64,000 bases of DNA from Mycolicibacterium baixiangningiae. Lineage in GTDB: Bacteria > Actinomycetota > Actinomycetes > Mycobacteriales > Mycobacteriaceae. The notes beneath the pieces are model-generated. The model saw only the letters and a program-made list of their open reading frames with translations, was not told the DNA's origin and did not search any database. The DNA lies in contig NZ_CP066218.1 of NCBI RefSeq assembly GCF_016313185.1, forward strand, positions 124,001 through 188,000, written 5' to 3'. Made by a program: the position numbers and the translations under genes. Within the stretch, counting starts at the first letter, position 1; every line of letters begins with the position of its first letter. Below are positions 53,819 through 62,191 of the stretch, piece by piece.

Positions 53819-54937
53819 CTAATCGAACTCGATGACCTGGCGGACCGCCTTGCCCTCGGCGAGGCGGTCCATGCCGGTGTTGATCTCGTCGAGTGAGATG
53901 GTCGACGACACAAGGGTTTCCACCGGGAGCCGGCCGGAACGCCACAGGTCGACGAACCGCGGGATGTCGCGGGCCGGAACCGCGGAGCCGAGGTAGCTTC
54001 CGATGAGGGATCGGCCCTCGGCGACGAAACCCAACGGCGACACCGAGATTCGGGCGTCGGGTCGGGGGAGCCCGACCGTGATGGTGCGACCACCGGGAGC
54101 GGTGTGCGCGATCGCCGTCTCGAGTGCGGCGGGGTGGCCGACGGCTTCGACCACCACCTCGGCCTTGACGTTGCGCTCGGCGGCCTCGTCCGGGCTGTAG
54201 GCGGCGTTGATGCCCATGGACCGGGCGCGATCGAGCTTGTCCTCCAGTTGGTCGATCCCGACGACCTCCACGCCGTCGTAGGACATGGCGGTGATCATCG
54301 CAGCCATCCCGACGCCGCCGAGTCCGACCACCACCACTGTCTGGCCGGGTCGCGGTTTGCCGACGTTGAGCACCGCACCGCCCCCGGTGAGGACCGCGCA
54401 GCCCAGGAGGGAGGCGACCACGGGCGGAACGTCTGCGTCGACGGGAACCACCGAATGCCGGTCCACCACAGCGTGAGTGGCGAATCCGGATACGCCGAGG
54501 TGGTGGTGCACCGGCCTGCCGTCGCGGTGCAGGCGGATGTCTCCGTGCATGAGGGTGCCCGCGCCGTTGGCGGCGCTTCCGGGTTCGCACGGTGTCAGGC
54601 CGTCGGTGGCGCACGCCGTGCAGTGGCCGCATCGGGGCAGGAACGTCATGACGACCCGCTGCCCGATGGCGAGGTCGGATACGCCGGGGCCGACTTCCTC
54701 GATGACACCCGCGGCTTCGTGGCCGAGCAGCATCGGGACCGGGCGCACCCGGTTGCCGTCGACGACGGACAGATCCGAATGGCACAGGCCCGCGGCCTCG
54801 ATGCGGACCAGCAGTTCGTCGGGGCCGGGCGGGTCGAGCTGCAATTCGGATACAGACAGCGGGGTGGACTCGGAGAAGGGTCGGGGCCGGCCGATCTCCT
54901 CCAGGACGGCGCCGCGGATGGTCATGGTCATGCTCAC
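53819..54937 (-). CDS. adhE1: Zinc-dependent alcohol dehydrogenase (Rv0162c/AdhE1-like)
   Basis: 372 residues. Catalytic zinc ligands are GLCHSD and GHEAAG, structural zinc CGHCTACATDGLTPC, and the Rossmann fold VVVVGLGGVGMAAMITAMSYDG. Class III-like alcohol/formaldehyde dehydrogenase branch. Start codons GTG 54937, ATG 54931 and ATG 54925 are all possible. Divergent from the thioesterase with only 29 nt between, as in Rv0162c/Rv0163. Confidence 0.92.
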   Translation of the reverse strand: MSMTMTIRGAVLEEIGRPRPFSESTPLSVSELQLDPPGPDELLVRIEAAGLCHSDLSVVDGNRVRPVPMLLGHEAAGVIEEVGPGVSDLAIGQRVVMTFLPRCGHCTACATDGLTPCEPGSAANGAGTLMHGDIRLHRDGRPVHHHLGVSGFATHAVVDRHSVVPVDADVPPVVASLLGCAVLTGGGAVLNVGKPRPGQTVVVVGLGGVGMAAMITAMSYDGVEVVGIDQLEDKLDRARSMGINAAYSPDEAAERNVKAEVVVEAVGHPAALETAIAHTAPGGRTITVGLPRPDARISVSPLGFVAEGRSLIGSYLGSAVPARDIPRFVDLWRSGRLPVETLVSSTISLDEINTGMDRLAEGKAVRQVIEFD

Positions 54938-54966
54938 CAGACTGCCCCGACTGCGAGACTGAAGCC

Positions 54967-55425
54967 ATGCCCACCCACTCCATGCCCACCGACTCCGGGG
55001 ACCGGCGGACCAGCCGCGATTTCCCGGTGCATTGGCCGGTGCTGACGCGATGGACCGACAACGACATGTTCGGCCACCTCAACAACGCGGTGTACTACGA
55101 GCTGTTCGACACCGCGATCAACGGGTGGATCAACACGACGGTGGGCATCGACCCGGTGAACGCGCCGTGGTTGGGGGTGGTCGCCGAATCCGGTTGCCAG
55201 TACTTCGCGGAGCTGAAGTTCCCGGATCCGTTGGTGGTGGGGCTGGCGGTGGCCCGCCTGGGCACCAGCAGCGTCACCTACCGCCTGGCGGTGTTCGAGC
55301 GGGACGCGACGCAGGTCGCGGCCGTCGGGCACTGGGTGCACGTGTACGTCGACCGGGAGAACCGCCGGCCCATCCCGATCCCGGACGCGGTCCGGTCGCT
55401 GCTGGAGACGGCCCGCGTGGAGTAG
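54967..55425 (+). CDS. Hotdog-fold acyl-CoA thioesterase (Rv0163-like)
   Basis: 152 residues of the 4-HBT family: VLTRWTDNDMFGHLNNAVYY with the catalytic-region Asp, and a standard hotdog core. Probably hydrolyses a small or aromatic acyl-CoA. An internal ATG at 54985 is an alternative start. It lies between adhE1 and the SRPBCC gene in the order Rv0162c-Rv0163-Rv0164. Confidence 0.9.
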   Translation: MPTHSMPTDSGDRRTSRDFPVHWPVLTRWTDNDMFGHLNNAVYYELFDTAINGWINTTVGIDPVNAPWLGVVAESGCQYFAELKFPDPLVVGLAVARLGTSSVTYRLAVFERDATQVAAVGHWVHVYVDRENRRPIPIPDAVRSLLETARVE

Positions 55426-55441
55426 TCGATATGCTCGCCCG

Positions 55442-55888
55442 ATGCCGCTCGTGAGCAAGACCGTCGAGGTCGAAGCGCCCGCCGACGCGATCATGGCGAT
55501 CGTCGCCGACTTCGAGAGGTTCCCGGAGTGGAACCCGGAGATCAAAGGGTGCTGGATCCTCGCGCGCTATCCGGATGGACGCCCCAGTCAGCTGCGCCTC
55601 GACGTCGAGGTGCAGGGCCAGGCGGGCACGTTCATCACGGCCGTGTACTACCCCGCCGAGAACCAGATCTTCACGATGCTGCAGCAGGGCGACCACTTCG
55701 AGAAGCAGGAGCAGAGGTTCTCGGTGGTGCCGATCGGCGCGACGTCGCTGCTGACGGTTGATATGGATGTCGAGACGAAGCTGGCGATCCCGAAGCCGAT
55801 GGTGAAGAAGGCGATCGGCGAGACCCTGGATTACCTGGCCGACAACCTCAAGGCGCGCGCTGAGCAGTTGGGTGCGGGTAGCGCCTAG
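55442..55888 (+). CDS. SRPBCC-family protein (Rv0164/TB18.5-like)
   Basis: 148 residues of the START/SRPBCC (polyketide cyclase/dehydrase-like) fold: MPLVSKTVEVEAPADAIMAI, FERFPEWNPEIKGCWIL and a long C-terminal helix. It binds an unknown hydrophobic ligand. Known in M. tuberculosis as TB18.5. It overlaps the convergent small gene by 4 nt. Confidence 0.9.
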   Translation: MPLVSKTVEVEAPADAIMAIVADFERFPEWNPEIKGCWILARYPDGRPSQLRLDVEVQGQAGTFITAVYYPAENQIFTMLQQGDHFEKQEQRFSVVPIGATSLLTVDMDVETKLAIPKPMVKKAIGETLDYLADNLKARAEQLGAGSA

Positions 55889-56229
55889 CTGAACCGGGCG
55901 ATGCGGTCCCAGAAAGTGTCGTCGTCGCGCCCCGTCAGACGAGCCGCCTCGGCGCGCAGCGCGACGACGCGTTTGTGGATGCGGTACTCGGTGGACCGCG
56001 GCATCTCCAGTGGCCGGTACTTCCCGCGCGCGGTGCGGCAGACGCGGCCGTGGGCCGTCTCCCAGCGCAGGGCGTCGGAGACGGATTTCGACGGCCGGCC
56101 GATGATCTCGAAGCCTTGGTATTCGAGGGCGTCGACGAGGTCGCTGACGGTCTGGGGGCCATGCTGGTGCAGGTACAGGGTGAGGGTGTAGCGGAGTTCG
56201 ATGCCGCGGAGCAGGCGTCGGTTGGTCAT
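55885..56229 (-). CDS. Hypothetical protein with winged-helix-like region
   Basis: 114 residues, MTNRRLLRGIELRYTLTLYL, HQHGPQTVSDLVDALEYQGF and EIIGRPSKSVSDALRWETAH. The spacing of helices resembles a winged-helix DNA-binding fold, but no named family is recognised. The ATG at 56229 is taken because upstream codons read low-complexity proline sequence. It lies between the SRPBCC gene and a palindromic repeat region, with no M. tuberculosis counterpart known to me here. Confidence 0.65.
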   Translation of the reverse strand: MTNRRLLRGIELRYTLTLYLHQHGPQTVSDLVDALEYQGFEIIGRPSKSVSDALRWETAHGRVCRTARGKYRPLEMPRSTEYRIHKRVVALRAEAARLTGRDDDTFWDRIARFS

Positions 56230-56353
56230 GGGACGACGGTGGCAGGGGTGACCGACGTGTCTCGGGGGCGGCGGCGGCTTTCTCCCCAGGCAGCGGATGG
56301 TCCACAGCGTGCAACAGAAGTCCCAGGATCCCCTCGGCGAAACCGCATGCGAA

Positions 56354-56451
56354 TGCCCGGCTAGTAGCGACAAAGTCGCTCGGTTGTCGCGGGGATGGGT
56401 CGCCCGATGCGGGAGCGACAGCTCAGCGACTGTGTCGCTACTAGCCGGGCA
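56354..56451. repeat. Long palindromic element upstream of mce1R
   Basis: Arms 56354-56380 and 56425-56451 match as inverted repeats at 26 of 27 positions. The outer part, TGCCCGGCTAGTAGCGACA, is perfect. The 44-nt loop contains further TGTCGC/GCGACA motifs. It fills most of the gene-free stretch 56230-56561. Confidence 0.75.
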
Positions 56452-56513
56452 ACTGCGTATGCATCCGGACGGCGCGGGCGCAATCGGAGCGGCCGGGTCG
56501 GCGGTGAGTGCCC

Positions 56514-56539
56514 AGCGACTTTGTCGCGCTTAGTCGGGC
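56514..56539. repeat. Third, degenerate copy of the mce1R-side repeat arm
   Basis: AGCGACTTTGTCGCGCTTAG and the following TCGGGC resemble the right arm of the palindrome at 56425-56451 (same order AGCGACT, TGTCGC, GGGC). It lies about 20 bp from the mce1R stop codon. Together they suggest repeated insertion or decay of the same element family. Confidence 0.5.
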
Positions 56540-56561
56540 GGATGCGTCCATGGTCCGGCGT

Positions 56562-57314
56562 CTAACCCCAGAGCCCGATCTTCTCCAGCCGGGTGATCAA
56601 CCGTTGCGCACCGTCGGTGAACTGTCCCGTCGTCAACTTCACGACCGTGTCCGCGTCCCGCCGCCGCAGTGCCGCGATCAACTCCCGGTGGCTGGCCACC
56701 GCTTCGGTCCCCCAACTCGGATCCGTCGCATACATCAGCGGCGGCAGGTAGCGCGCCACATGTAAGAGGAACCACGCCAGCTTGATCCGTCCCGACGCAT
56801 GGTTGAACGCCCGGTGGAACGCGAACTCCGCGAACGCGACCTCTTCGGGATCGTGGAGTTCGACCGCCGCCAGGAGCGCGTCGTTGAGCCGCTCGAGTTC
56901 CTCGATCTGCAGTTCGGTGATCCGCTCGGTGGCCGACGCGGCCAATTTCTCGGCGATCGACGCCTGCAGCCAGAAGATGTCCTCGATGTCGCCCCGCGTC
57001 ATCGGCACCACCACATGCCCGCGGTGCGGTTCGAGCTTCACCATTCCCTCACCACGCAGCGTGCGCAGCGCCTCCCGCACCGGGGTGATGCTCACCCCCA
57101 GCTGCGCGGCGGTCTCGTCGAGACGGATGAACGTCCCCGGTCTCAATGCGCCGGTCATGATCTCCCCGCGCAGATGCGCCGCCACCTCATCGGAGAGCTG
57201 CTCGCGGCGGCTGGTGCGCCGCCTCGCCGGACGTGGTCTGACGGGCGCGTTCACGATGCTCTCCGGTTCTCCGGCGGGATCGGGCGAAGGTTGTTCACCA
57301 GCCGCCGAGGCCAT
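56562..57314 (-). CDS. mce1R: GntR/FadR-family regulator Mce1R
   Basis: 250 residues. The N-terminal GntR winged helix is LRPGTFIRLDETAAQLGVSITPVREALRTLRGEG, followed by a FadR-type helical ligand domain (FAEFAFHRAFNHASGRIKL). In M. tuberculosis Mce1R represses the mce1 operon and responds to fatty acids. It is divergent from fadD5, the first gene of the mce1 operon, as in Rv0165c/Rv0166. The ATG at 57314 is chosen over a GTG at 57359 because the latter would make the AT-rich palindrome coding. Confidence 0.92.
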   Translation of the reverse strand: MASAAGEQPSPDPAGEPESIVNAPVRPRPARRRTSRREQLSDEVAAHLRGEIMTGALRPGTFIRLDETAAQLGVSITPVREALRTLRGEGMVKLEPHRGHVVVPMTRGDIEDIFWLQASIAEKLAASATERITELQIEELERLNDALLAAVELHDPEEVAFAEFAFHRAFNHASGRIKLAWFLLHVARYLPPLMYATDPSWGTEAVASHRELIAALRRRDADTVVKLTTGQFTDGAQRLITRLEKIGLWG

Positions 57315-57337
57315 AGTGTGACCGAGGCCATCCAATG

Positions 57338-57353
57338 TTTGATCAAATATCAA
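57338..57353. promoter_or_regulatory. Probable Mce1R operator between mce1R and fadD5
   Basis: TTTGATCAAA (57338-57347) is a perfect 10-bp palindrome, and TTGAT-N5-ATCAA (57339-57353) a second overlapping dyad, in the only AT-rich spot of the 75-bp gap. Position and symmetry suit a GntR/FadR operator controlling both directions (inference). Confidence 0.5.
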
Positions 57354-57389
57354 CGACACGCAACCCCGACACGATGGAGCCCACGGCCG

Positions 57390-59063
57390 TTGACCCCCAA
57401 CCCCAACCCCAACGCCTCAGAGCCTTTTGCCACCGAGCAGCCCTATCTCGCGCGCCGGCAGAACTGGACCAACCAGCTCTCCCGGCACGCGCTGATGCAG
57501 CCTGCGCAGACCGCATTGCGGTTCATGGGCCGCACCACGACCTGGGGTGAGCTCGACCAGCGCGTCACCAAACTCGCCGGCGCCCTGAGTCGCCGCGGAC
57601 TGGGCTTCGGCGACCGCGTCCTCATTCTCATGCTCAACCGCACCGAGTTCATCGAGTCGTTCCTCGCGGTCAACAAGCTCGGCGGCATCGCCGTCCCCGT
57701 CAACTTCCGCATGACGCCGCCCGAGATCGCGTTCCTCGTCAGCGACTGCGCCGCGCGGGTGGTCATCACCGAAGCCGTCCTCGCGCCCGTCGCGACCGCG
57801 GTCCGCGACCTCGACCTCGACGCCACTCTCGAGACGGTGGTCGTCGCGGGCGGGGCCACCGAAGATGGCGTCCTGGGCTACGACGACCTGATCGCCGAAC
57901 CCGGTGAGCCGCCGGCGCCGGTGGACATCCCCAACGACTCGCCGGCGCTGATCATGTACACCTCCGGCACCACCGGACGCCCGAAGGGTGCGGTCCTCAC
58001 CCACGTCAACCTCGCCGGGCAGGCGATGACGTTTCTCTTCACCAACGGCGCGGACCTCAACCACGACATCGGTTTCATCGGGGTTCCGCTGTTCCACATC
58101 GCCGGGATCGGCAACACCATCGTCGGGCTGCTGCTCGGCCGCCCGACCGTCCTCTACCCGCTGAGCGCCTTCGACCCCGGTGCCCTGCTCGACGTGCTCG
58201 CCGAAGAGAAGGTCACCGGGATCTTCCTGGTCCCGGCCCAATGGCAGGCCGTCTGCGCGGCGCAGCGAGCCAACCCGCGCGACCTCAAGCTGCGGGTGCT
58301 GTCCTGGGGTGCCGCCCCCGCGTCGGACACCCTGCTGCGCGATATGGCCGAGAGCTTCCCGGGCGCGCAGATCCTCGCCGCCTTCGGTCAGACGGAGATG
58401 TCGCCCGTCACCTGCATGCTCTTGGGCGAGGATGCGTTGCGCAAGCTCGGCTCGGTGGGCAAGGTCATCCCGACGGTGTCCGCGCGCATCGTCGACGAGA
58501 ACATGAATGACGTCCCGGTCGGGCAGGTCGGTGAGATCGTCTACCGCGCGCCGACTTTGATGGCGGGCTACTGGAACAACCCCAAAGCCACCGCCGAGGC
58601 CTTCGAAGGCGGCTGGTTCCACTCCGGCGACCTGGTCCGCCAGGACGAGGACGGCTACATCTGGGTCGTCGACCGCAAGAAGGACATGATCATCTCGGGC
58701 GGGGAGAACATCTACTGCGCCGAAGTCGAGAACGTGCTTGCCGCCCACCCCGCCATCGCCGAGGTGGCCGTCATCGGGCGGGCCGACGAGAAGTGGGGCG
58801 AGGTGCCGGTGGCCGTCGTGGCGGTCGACGCGGCGGTGGAGCAGCCGGGGCTGTCGCTGGCCGATCTCGACGGATTCCTCACCGAGCGGCTGGCCCGCTA
58901 CAAGCATCCGAAGGCCCTCGAGATCGTCGACGCGCTGCCCCGGAACCCCGCGGGCAAGGTTCTCAAGACGGAGCTACGGCAGCGCTACGCCGGCGACCAG
59001 CCGATTGACGCCCGCGAAAGTTCCACTGCCCCAACCGTTTCGACGGAAGGTCCGGACAGTTAG
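57390..59063 (+). CDS. fadD5: Fatty-acyl-CoA synthetase FadD5-like
   Basis: 557 residues, an acyl-activating enzyme. The P-loop MYTSGTTGRPKGAVLTH, WGAAPASDTLLRDMAESFPG, DGYIWVVDRKKDMIISGGENIY and C-terminal LPRNPAGKVLKTEL are close to Rv0166. It activates fatty acids imported by the Mce1 system. The start is taken as TTG at 57390 (MTPNPNPNASEPFATEQPYL), since upstream in-frame codons run back through mce1R territory. First gene of the mce1 operon. Confidence 0.93.
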   Translation: MTPNPNPNASEPFATEQPYLARRQNWTNQLSRHALMQPAQTALRFMGRTTTWGELDQRVTKLAGALSRRGLGFGDRVLILMLNRTEFIESFLAVNKLGGIAVPVNFRMTPPEIAFLVSDCAARVVITEAVLAPVATAVRDLDLDATLETVVVAGGATEDGVLGYDDLIAEPGEPPAPVDIPNDSPALIMYTSGTTGRPKGAVLTHVNLAGQAMTFLFTNGADLNHDIGFIGVPLFHIAGIGNTIVGLLLGRPTVLYPLSAFDPGALLDVLAEEKVTGIFLVPAQWQAVCAAQRANPRDLKLRVLSWGAAPASDTLLRDMAESFPGAQILAAFGQTEMSPVTCMLLGEDALRKLGSVGKVIPTVSARIVDENMNDVPVGQVGEIVYRAPTLMAGYWNNPKATAEAFEGGWFHSGDLVRQDEDGYIWVVDRKKDMIISGGENIYCAEVENVLAAHPAIAEVAVIGRADEKWGEVPVAVVAVDAAVEQPGLSLADLDGFLTERLARYKHPKALEIVDALPRNPAGKVLKTELRQRYAGDQPIDARESSTAPTVSTEGPDS

Positions 59064-59275
59064 CTCATGGAGGCGGGTTTGCTAACAGTTGGAGGCCCAA
59101 TCCGGCCGATGCGGTGCACGGCCGGGAAACGATCGGGTACAGTCCTGTGGTCTCACTTACTACTTGTGAGTAGGGAGACAGTCGTCACTAGGGTCGGGAT
59201 GGGGCAAGGAGGCGGCGTGCGACAGGTTCTGCCGTTGCGCCACGAGTTTGACGGTTCCGGCATGGGAGCGTACTC

Positions 59276-60076
59276 GTGACTGCCTCCGGTGGCGGGCTGA
59301 CGGGGTACGTACGCGATCAGGTGAGGCCCGGGCTCGAGGCCGTCGGCGGCTTCGTCCGCATGTGCGTGCTCACCGGCAAGGCGCTGTTCCGGCCGCCCTT
59401 CCAGTGGCGCGAATTCATCTTCCAGGCCTGGTTCCTGTTCCGCGTCTCGTTCCTCCCCACCGTCGCGGTCTCGGTGCCGCTGACAGTGCTCATCATCTTC
59501 ACGCTGAACATCCTGCTCGCGGAGTTCGGCGCCGCCGACGTCTCCGGCGCGGGTGCGGCCCTCGGCGCGGTCACCCAGCTCGGGCCGCTGGTCACCGTGC
59601 TGGTGGTGGCCGGTGCCGGCTCCACCGCGATCTGCGCCGACCTCGGCGCGCGCACCATCCGCGAGGAGATCGACGCGCTCGAGGTGCTCGGTATCGACCC
59701 GATCCACCGGCTCGTCGTACCGCGCGTCGTCGCGTCCACGTTCGTGGCCCTTCTGCTCAACGGCGCCGTCATCACCATCGGCCTGGTCGGCGGCTTCATC
59801 TTCGGCGTCTATATCCAGAACGTCTCGGCAGGCGCTTACGTTTCAACGCTCACGTTGGTGACCGGTCTGCCCGAGGTGCTGATCTCGGTCGTCAAGGCCA
59901 CCACGTTCGGTCTGATCGCCGGCCTGGTCGGCTGCTACCGCGGCCTCACCGTCGGCGGCGGCGCCAAGGGCGTCGGCACCGGTGTGAACGAGACCCTGGT
60001 CCTCTGCGTCGTCGCCCTGTTCGCGGTCAACGTGGTGCTCACGACCATCGGCGTGCGGTTCGGAACGGGGAACTGA
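59276..60076 (+). CDS. yrbE1A: Mce transporter permease YrbE1A
   Basis: 266 residues, five to six membrane segments and the MlaE-type EExDAL motif IREEIDALEVLGIDPIHRLV. With YrbE1B it forms the inner-membrane permease of the Mce1 lipid importer. GTG start. The 212-nt gap after fadD5 (59064-59275) holds no gene and may carry an internal promoter; CTCAC-N9-GTGAG near 59153-59171 is the only symmetry seen. Confidence 0.95.
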   Translation: MTASGGGLTGYVRDQVRPGLEAVGGFVRMCVLTGKALFRPPFQWREFIFQAWFLFRVSFLPTVAVSVPLTVLIIFTLNILLAEFGAADVSGAGAALGAVTQLGPLVTVLVVAGAGSTAICADLGARTIREEIDALEVLGIDPIHRLVVPRVVASTFVALLLNGAVITIGLVGGFIFGVYIQNVSAGAYVSTLTLVTGLPEVLISVVKATTFGLIAGLVGCYRGLTVGGGAKGVGTGVNETLVLCVVALFAVNVVLTTIGVRFGTGN

Positions 60077-60077
60077 C

Positions 60078-60971
60078 ATGGCCACCACTTCGCAGTCGCG
60101 CACGAGCACCGGCACCGTCCTGCGGCAGCGCTTCCCCCGCGGCTACGCCCGTGCCGAGAAGCTCGTCGCCGCGCCGTCGCGCGGTCTGGACAGCGTCGGC
60201 CACGTCGCCTGGTTCGTCGTCACCGCCGTCGGCTCCATCGGCCACGCGTTGCGCTTCTACCGCAAGGAAGTGCTCCGTCTGATCGCTGAGATCGGCATGG
60301 GCACCGGGGCGATGGCCGTCATCGGCGGCACCGTCGCGATCGTCGGCTTCGTCACCCTCTCGGGCGGCTCGCTGATCGCCATCCAGGGCTTCGCGTCCCT
60401 GGGCAACATCGGCGTGGAGGCGTTCACCGGCTTCTTCGCCGCACTGGTCAACGTGCGCATCGCCGCGCCGGTGGTGTCCGGTCAGGCACTGGCCGCCACC
60501 GTCGGCGCCGGTGCCACCGCCGAACTGGGCGCCATGCGCATCAGCGAGGAGATCGACGCCCTCGAGGTGATGGGCATCAAGTCGATCTCCTACCTCGTCT
60601 CGACGCGCATCATGGCCGGCTTCATCGTGATCATCCCGCTCTACGCGATGGCGATCATCATGAGCTTCCTGTCGGCGCAGATCACCACGACGCTCTTCTA
60701 CGGGCAGTCGACGGGCACCTACGAGCACTACTTCCGCACGTTCCTGCGACCCGACGACGTCGCATGGTCATTCGTGCAGGCGATCATCATCTCGATCATC
60801 GTCATGATCAACCACTGCTACTACGGCTACTACGCCAGCGGCGGTCCGGTCGGCGTCGGTGAGGCGGTCGGACGGTCGATGCGGGCGTCGCTGATCGCGA
60901 TCGTGCTCGTGGTTCTGTTGGCCTCGTTGGCGCTCTACGGCACCGACCCGAACTTCAACCTCACGGTGTAG
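60078..60971 (+). CDS. yrbE1B: Mce transporter permease YrbE1B
   Basis: 297 residues with a soluble N-terminal part followed by about five membrane segments and the motif ISEEIDALEVMGIKSISYLV. Second permease subunit of the Mce1 system. It starts one base after the yrbE1A stop and ends three bases before mce1A. Confidence 0.95.
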   Translation: MATTSQSRTSTGTVLRQRFPRGYARAEKLVAAPSRGLDSVGHVAWFVVTAVGSIGHALRFYRKEVLRLIAEIGMGTGAMAVIGGTVAIVGFVTLSGGSLIAIQGFASLGNIGVEAFTGFFAALVNVRIAAPVVSGQALAATVGAGATAELGAMRISEEIDALEVMGIKSISYLVSTRIMAGFIVIIPLYAMAIIMSFLSAQITTTLFYGQSTGTYEHYFRTFLRPDDVAWSFVQAIIISIIVMINHCYYGYYASGGPVGVGEAVGRSMRASLIAIVLVVLLASLALYGTDPNFNLTV

Positions 60972-60973
60972 CG

Positions 60974-62191
60974 ATGAGCCCGCAGTCCCCGATCAACAAG
61001 CCGCGCAAGCCGCCGTACAAGCTGGCCGGTCTCGTACTGCTGGTGATCTTCGCCGTCGTCGGGACGGTGGTGGCCTTCCAGTTCCGCGGCGACTTCACCC
61101 CGCGCGAGAAGTTGACGATGATGTCGGCGCGCGCCGGGCTGAACCTCGACCCGGGCACCAAGGTGACCTTCAACGGCGTGGAGATCGGCCGCGTCGGCGA
61201 GGTCAACGCCGTCAGCGTGGGCAACGAGCCGCGGGCCAGGATCACCCTCGAAGTCGATCCGAAGTACGTCCAGCTGATCCCGGCCAATGTGGTCGCGGAA
61301 ATCTCGGCGACCACCGTGTTCGGCAACAAATACGTGTCGTTCTCGTCACCGCCGAACCCGGCGCCCGACCGCATCAGCTCGGCCGGTGTGATCGACGTGA
61401 CGAAGGTGACGACGGAGTTCAACACGCTGTTCGAGACGGTGGTGTCGCTGGCCGAGAAGGTCGACCCGGTCAAGCTCAACCAGACCCTGACCGCCACGGC
61501 GCAGGCTTTCGACGGGCTCGGCGACCGGTTCGGCGAGTCGATCATCAACGGCAACACGATCCTGGCCGACGTCAACCCGCAGATGCCGCAGATCCGCCGC
61601 GACGTCCGCGGGTTGGCCGATCTCGGCGAGGTGTACGCCAACGCGTCCCCGGACCTGTTCGACGGTCTGGACAACGCGGTGACGACCGCCGCCACGCTCA
61701 ACGAACAGCGCGGCAACCTGGACCAGGCGCTGATGGCCGCGGTCGGTTTCGGCAACACCGGCGGTGAGGTGTTCGAGCGCGGTGGACCGTATCTGGTGCG
61801 CGGCGCCGAGGACCTGGTGCTGACGAGTGAGCTGCTCGACGAGTACAGCCCCGCGCTGTTCTGCACCATTCGCAACTTCCACGATGTCCAACCGAAGATC
61901 GCCGCCTCGCTCGGCGGTAACGGCTACTCGCTGAGGACCCACTCCGAGGTGCTCGGCGCCGGCAACCCGTACGTGTATCCGGACAACCTGCCCCGCGTGA
62001 ACGCCAAGGGTGGCCCCGAGGGACGGCCGGGCTGCTGGCAGCCGGTCACCCGCGACCTGTGGCCGGCGCCGTACCTGGTGGCCGACACCGGAGCGTCCAT
62101 CGCGCCGTACAACCATCTCGAACTCGGTCAACCGATCGCCATCGAATACGTCTGGGGCCGCCAGATCGGGGAGAACACGATCAACCCATGA
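60974..62191 (+). CDS. mce1A: Mce family substrate-binding protein Mce1A
   Basis: 405 residues: an N-terminal membrane anchor (LAGLVLLVIFAVVGTVVAFQ), the MCE domain with LNLDPGTKVTFNGVEIGRVG, a long helical region and a conserved C-terminal domain (AALFCTIRNFHDVQPKI-type sequence). About 50 residues shorter than Rv0169 at the C-terminus. It forms the hexameric lipid tunnel with Mce1B-F. ATGA overlap with mce1B. Confidence 0.93.
   Translation: MSPQSPINKPRKPPYKLAGLVLLVIFAVVGTVVAFQFRGDFTPREKLTMMSARAGLNLDPGTKVTFNGVEIGRVGEVNAVSVGNEPRARITLEVDPKYVQLIPANVVAEISATTVFGNKYVSFSSPPNPAPDRISSAGVIDVTKVTTEFNTLFETVVSLAEKVDPVKLNQTLTATAQAFDGLGDRFGESIINGNTILADVNPQMPQIRRDVRGLADLGEVYANASPDLFDGLDNAVTTAATLNEQRGNLDQALMAAVGFGNTGGEVFERGGPYLVRGAEDLVLTSELLDEYSPALFCTIRNFHDVQPKIAASLGGNGYSLRTHSEVLGAGNPYVYPDNLPRVNAKGGPEGRPGCWQPVTRDLWPAPYLVADTGASIAPYNHLELGQPIAIEYVWGRQIGENTINP

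Noticed and set aside
59153..59171. CTCAC/GTGAG inverted repeat upstream of yrbE1A as an operator
   Set aside because: Only 5-bp arms and no supporting promoter motif; noted within the yrbE1A entry instead.
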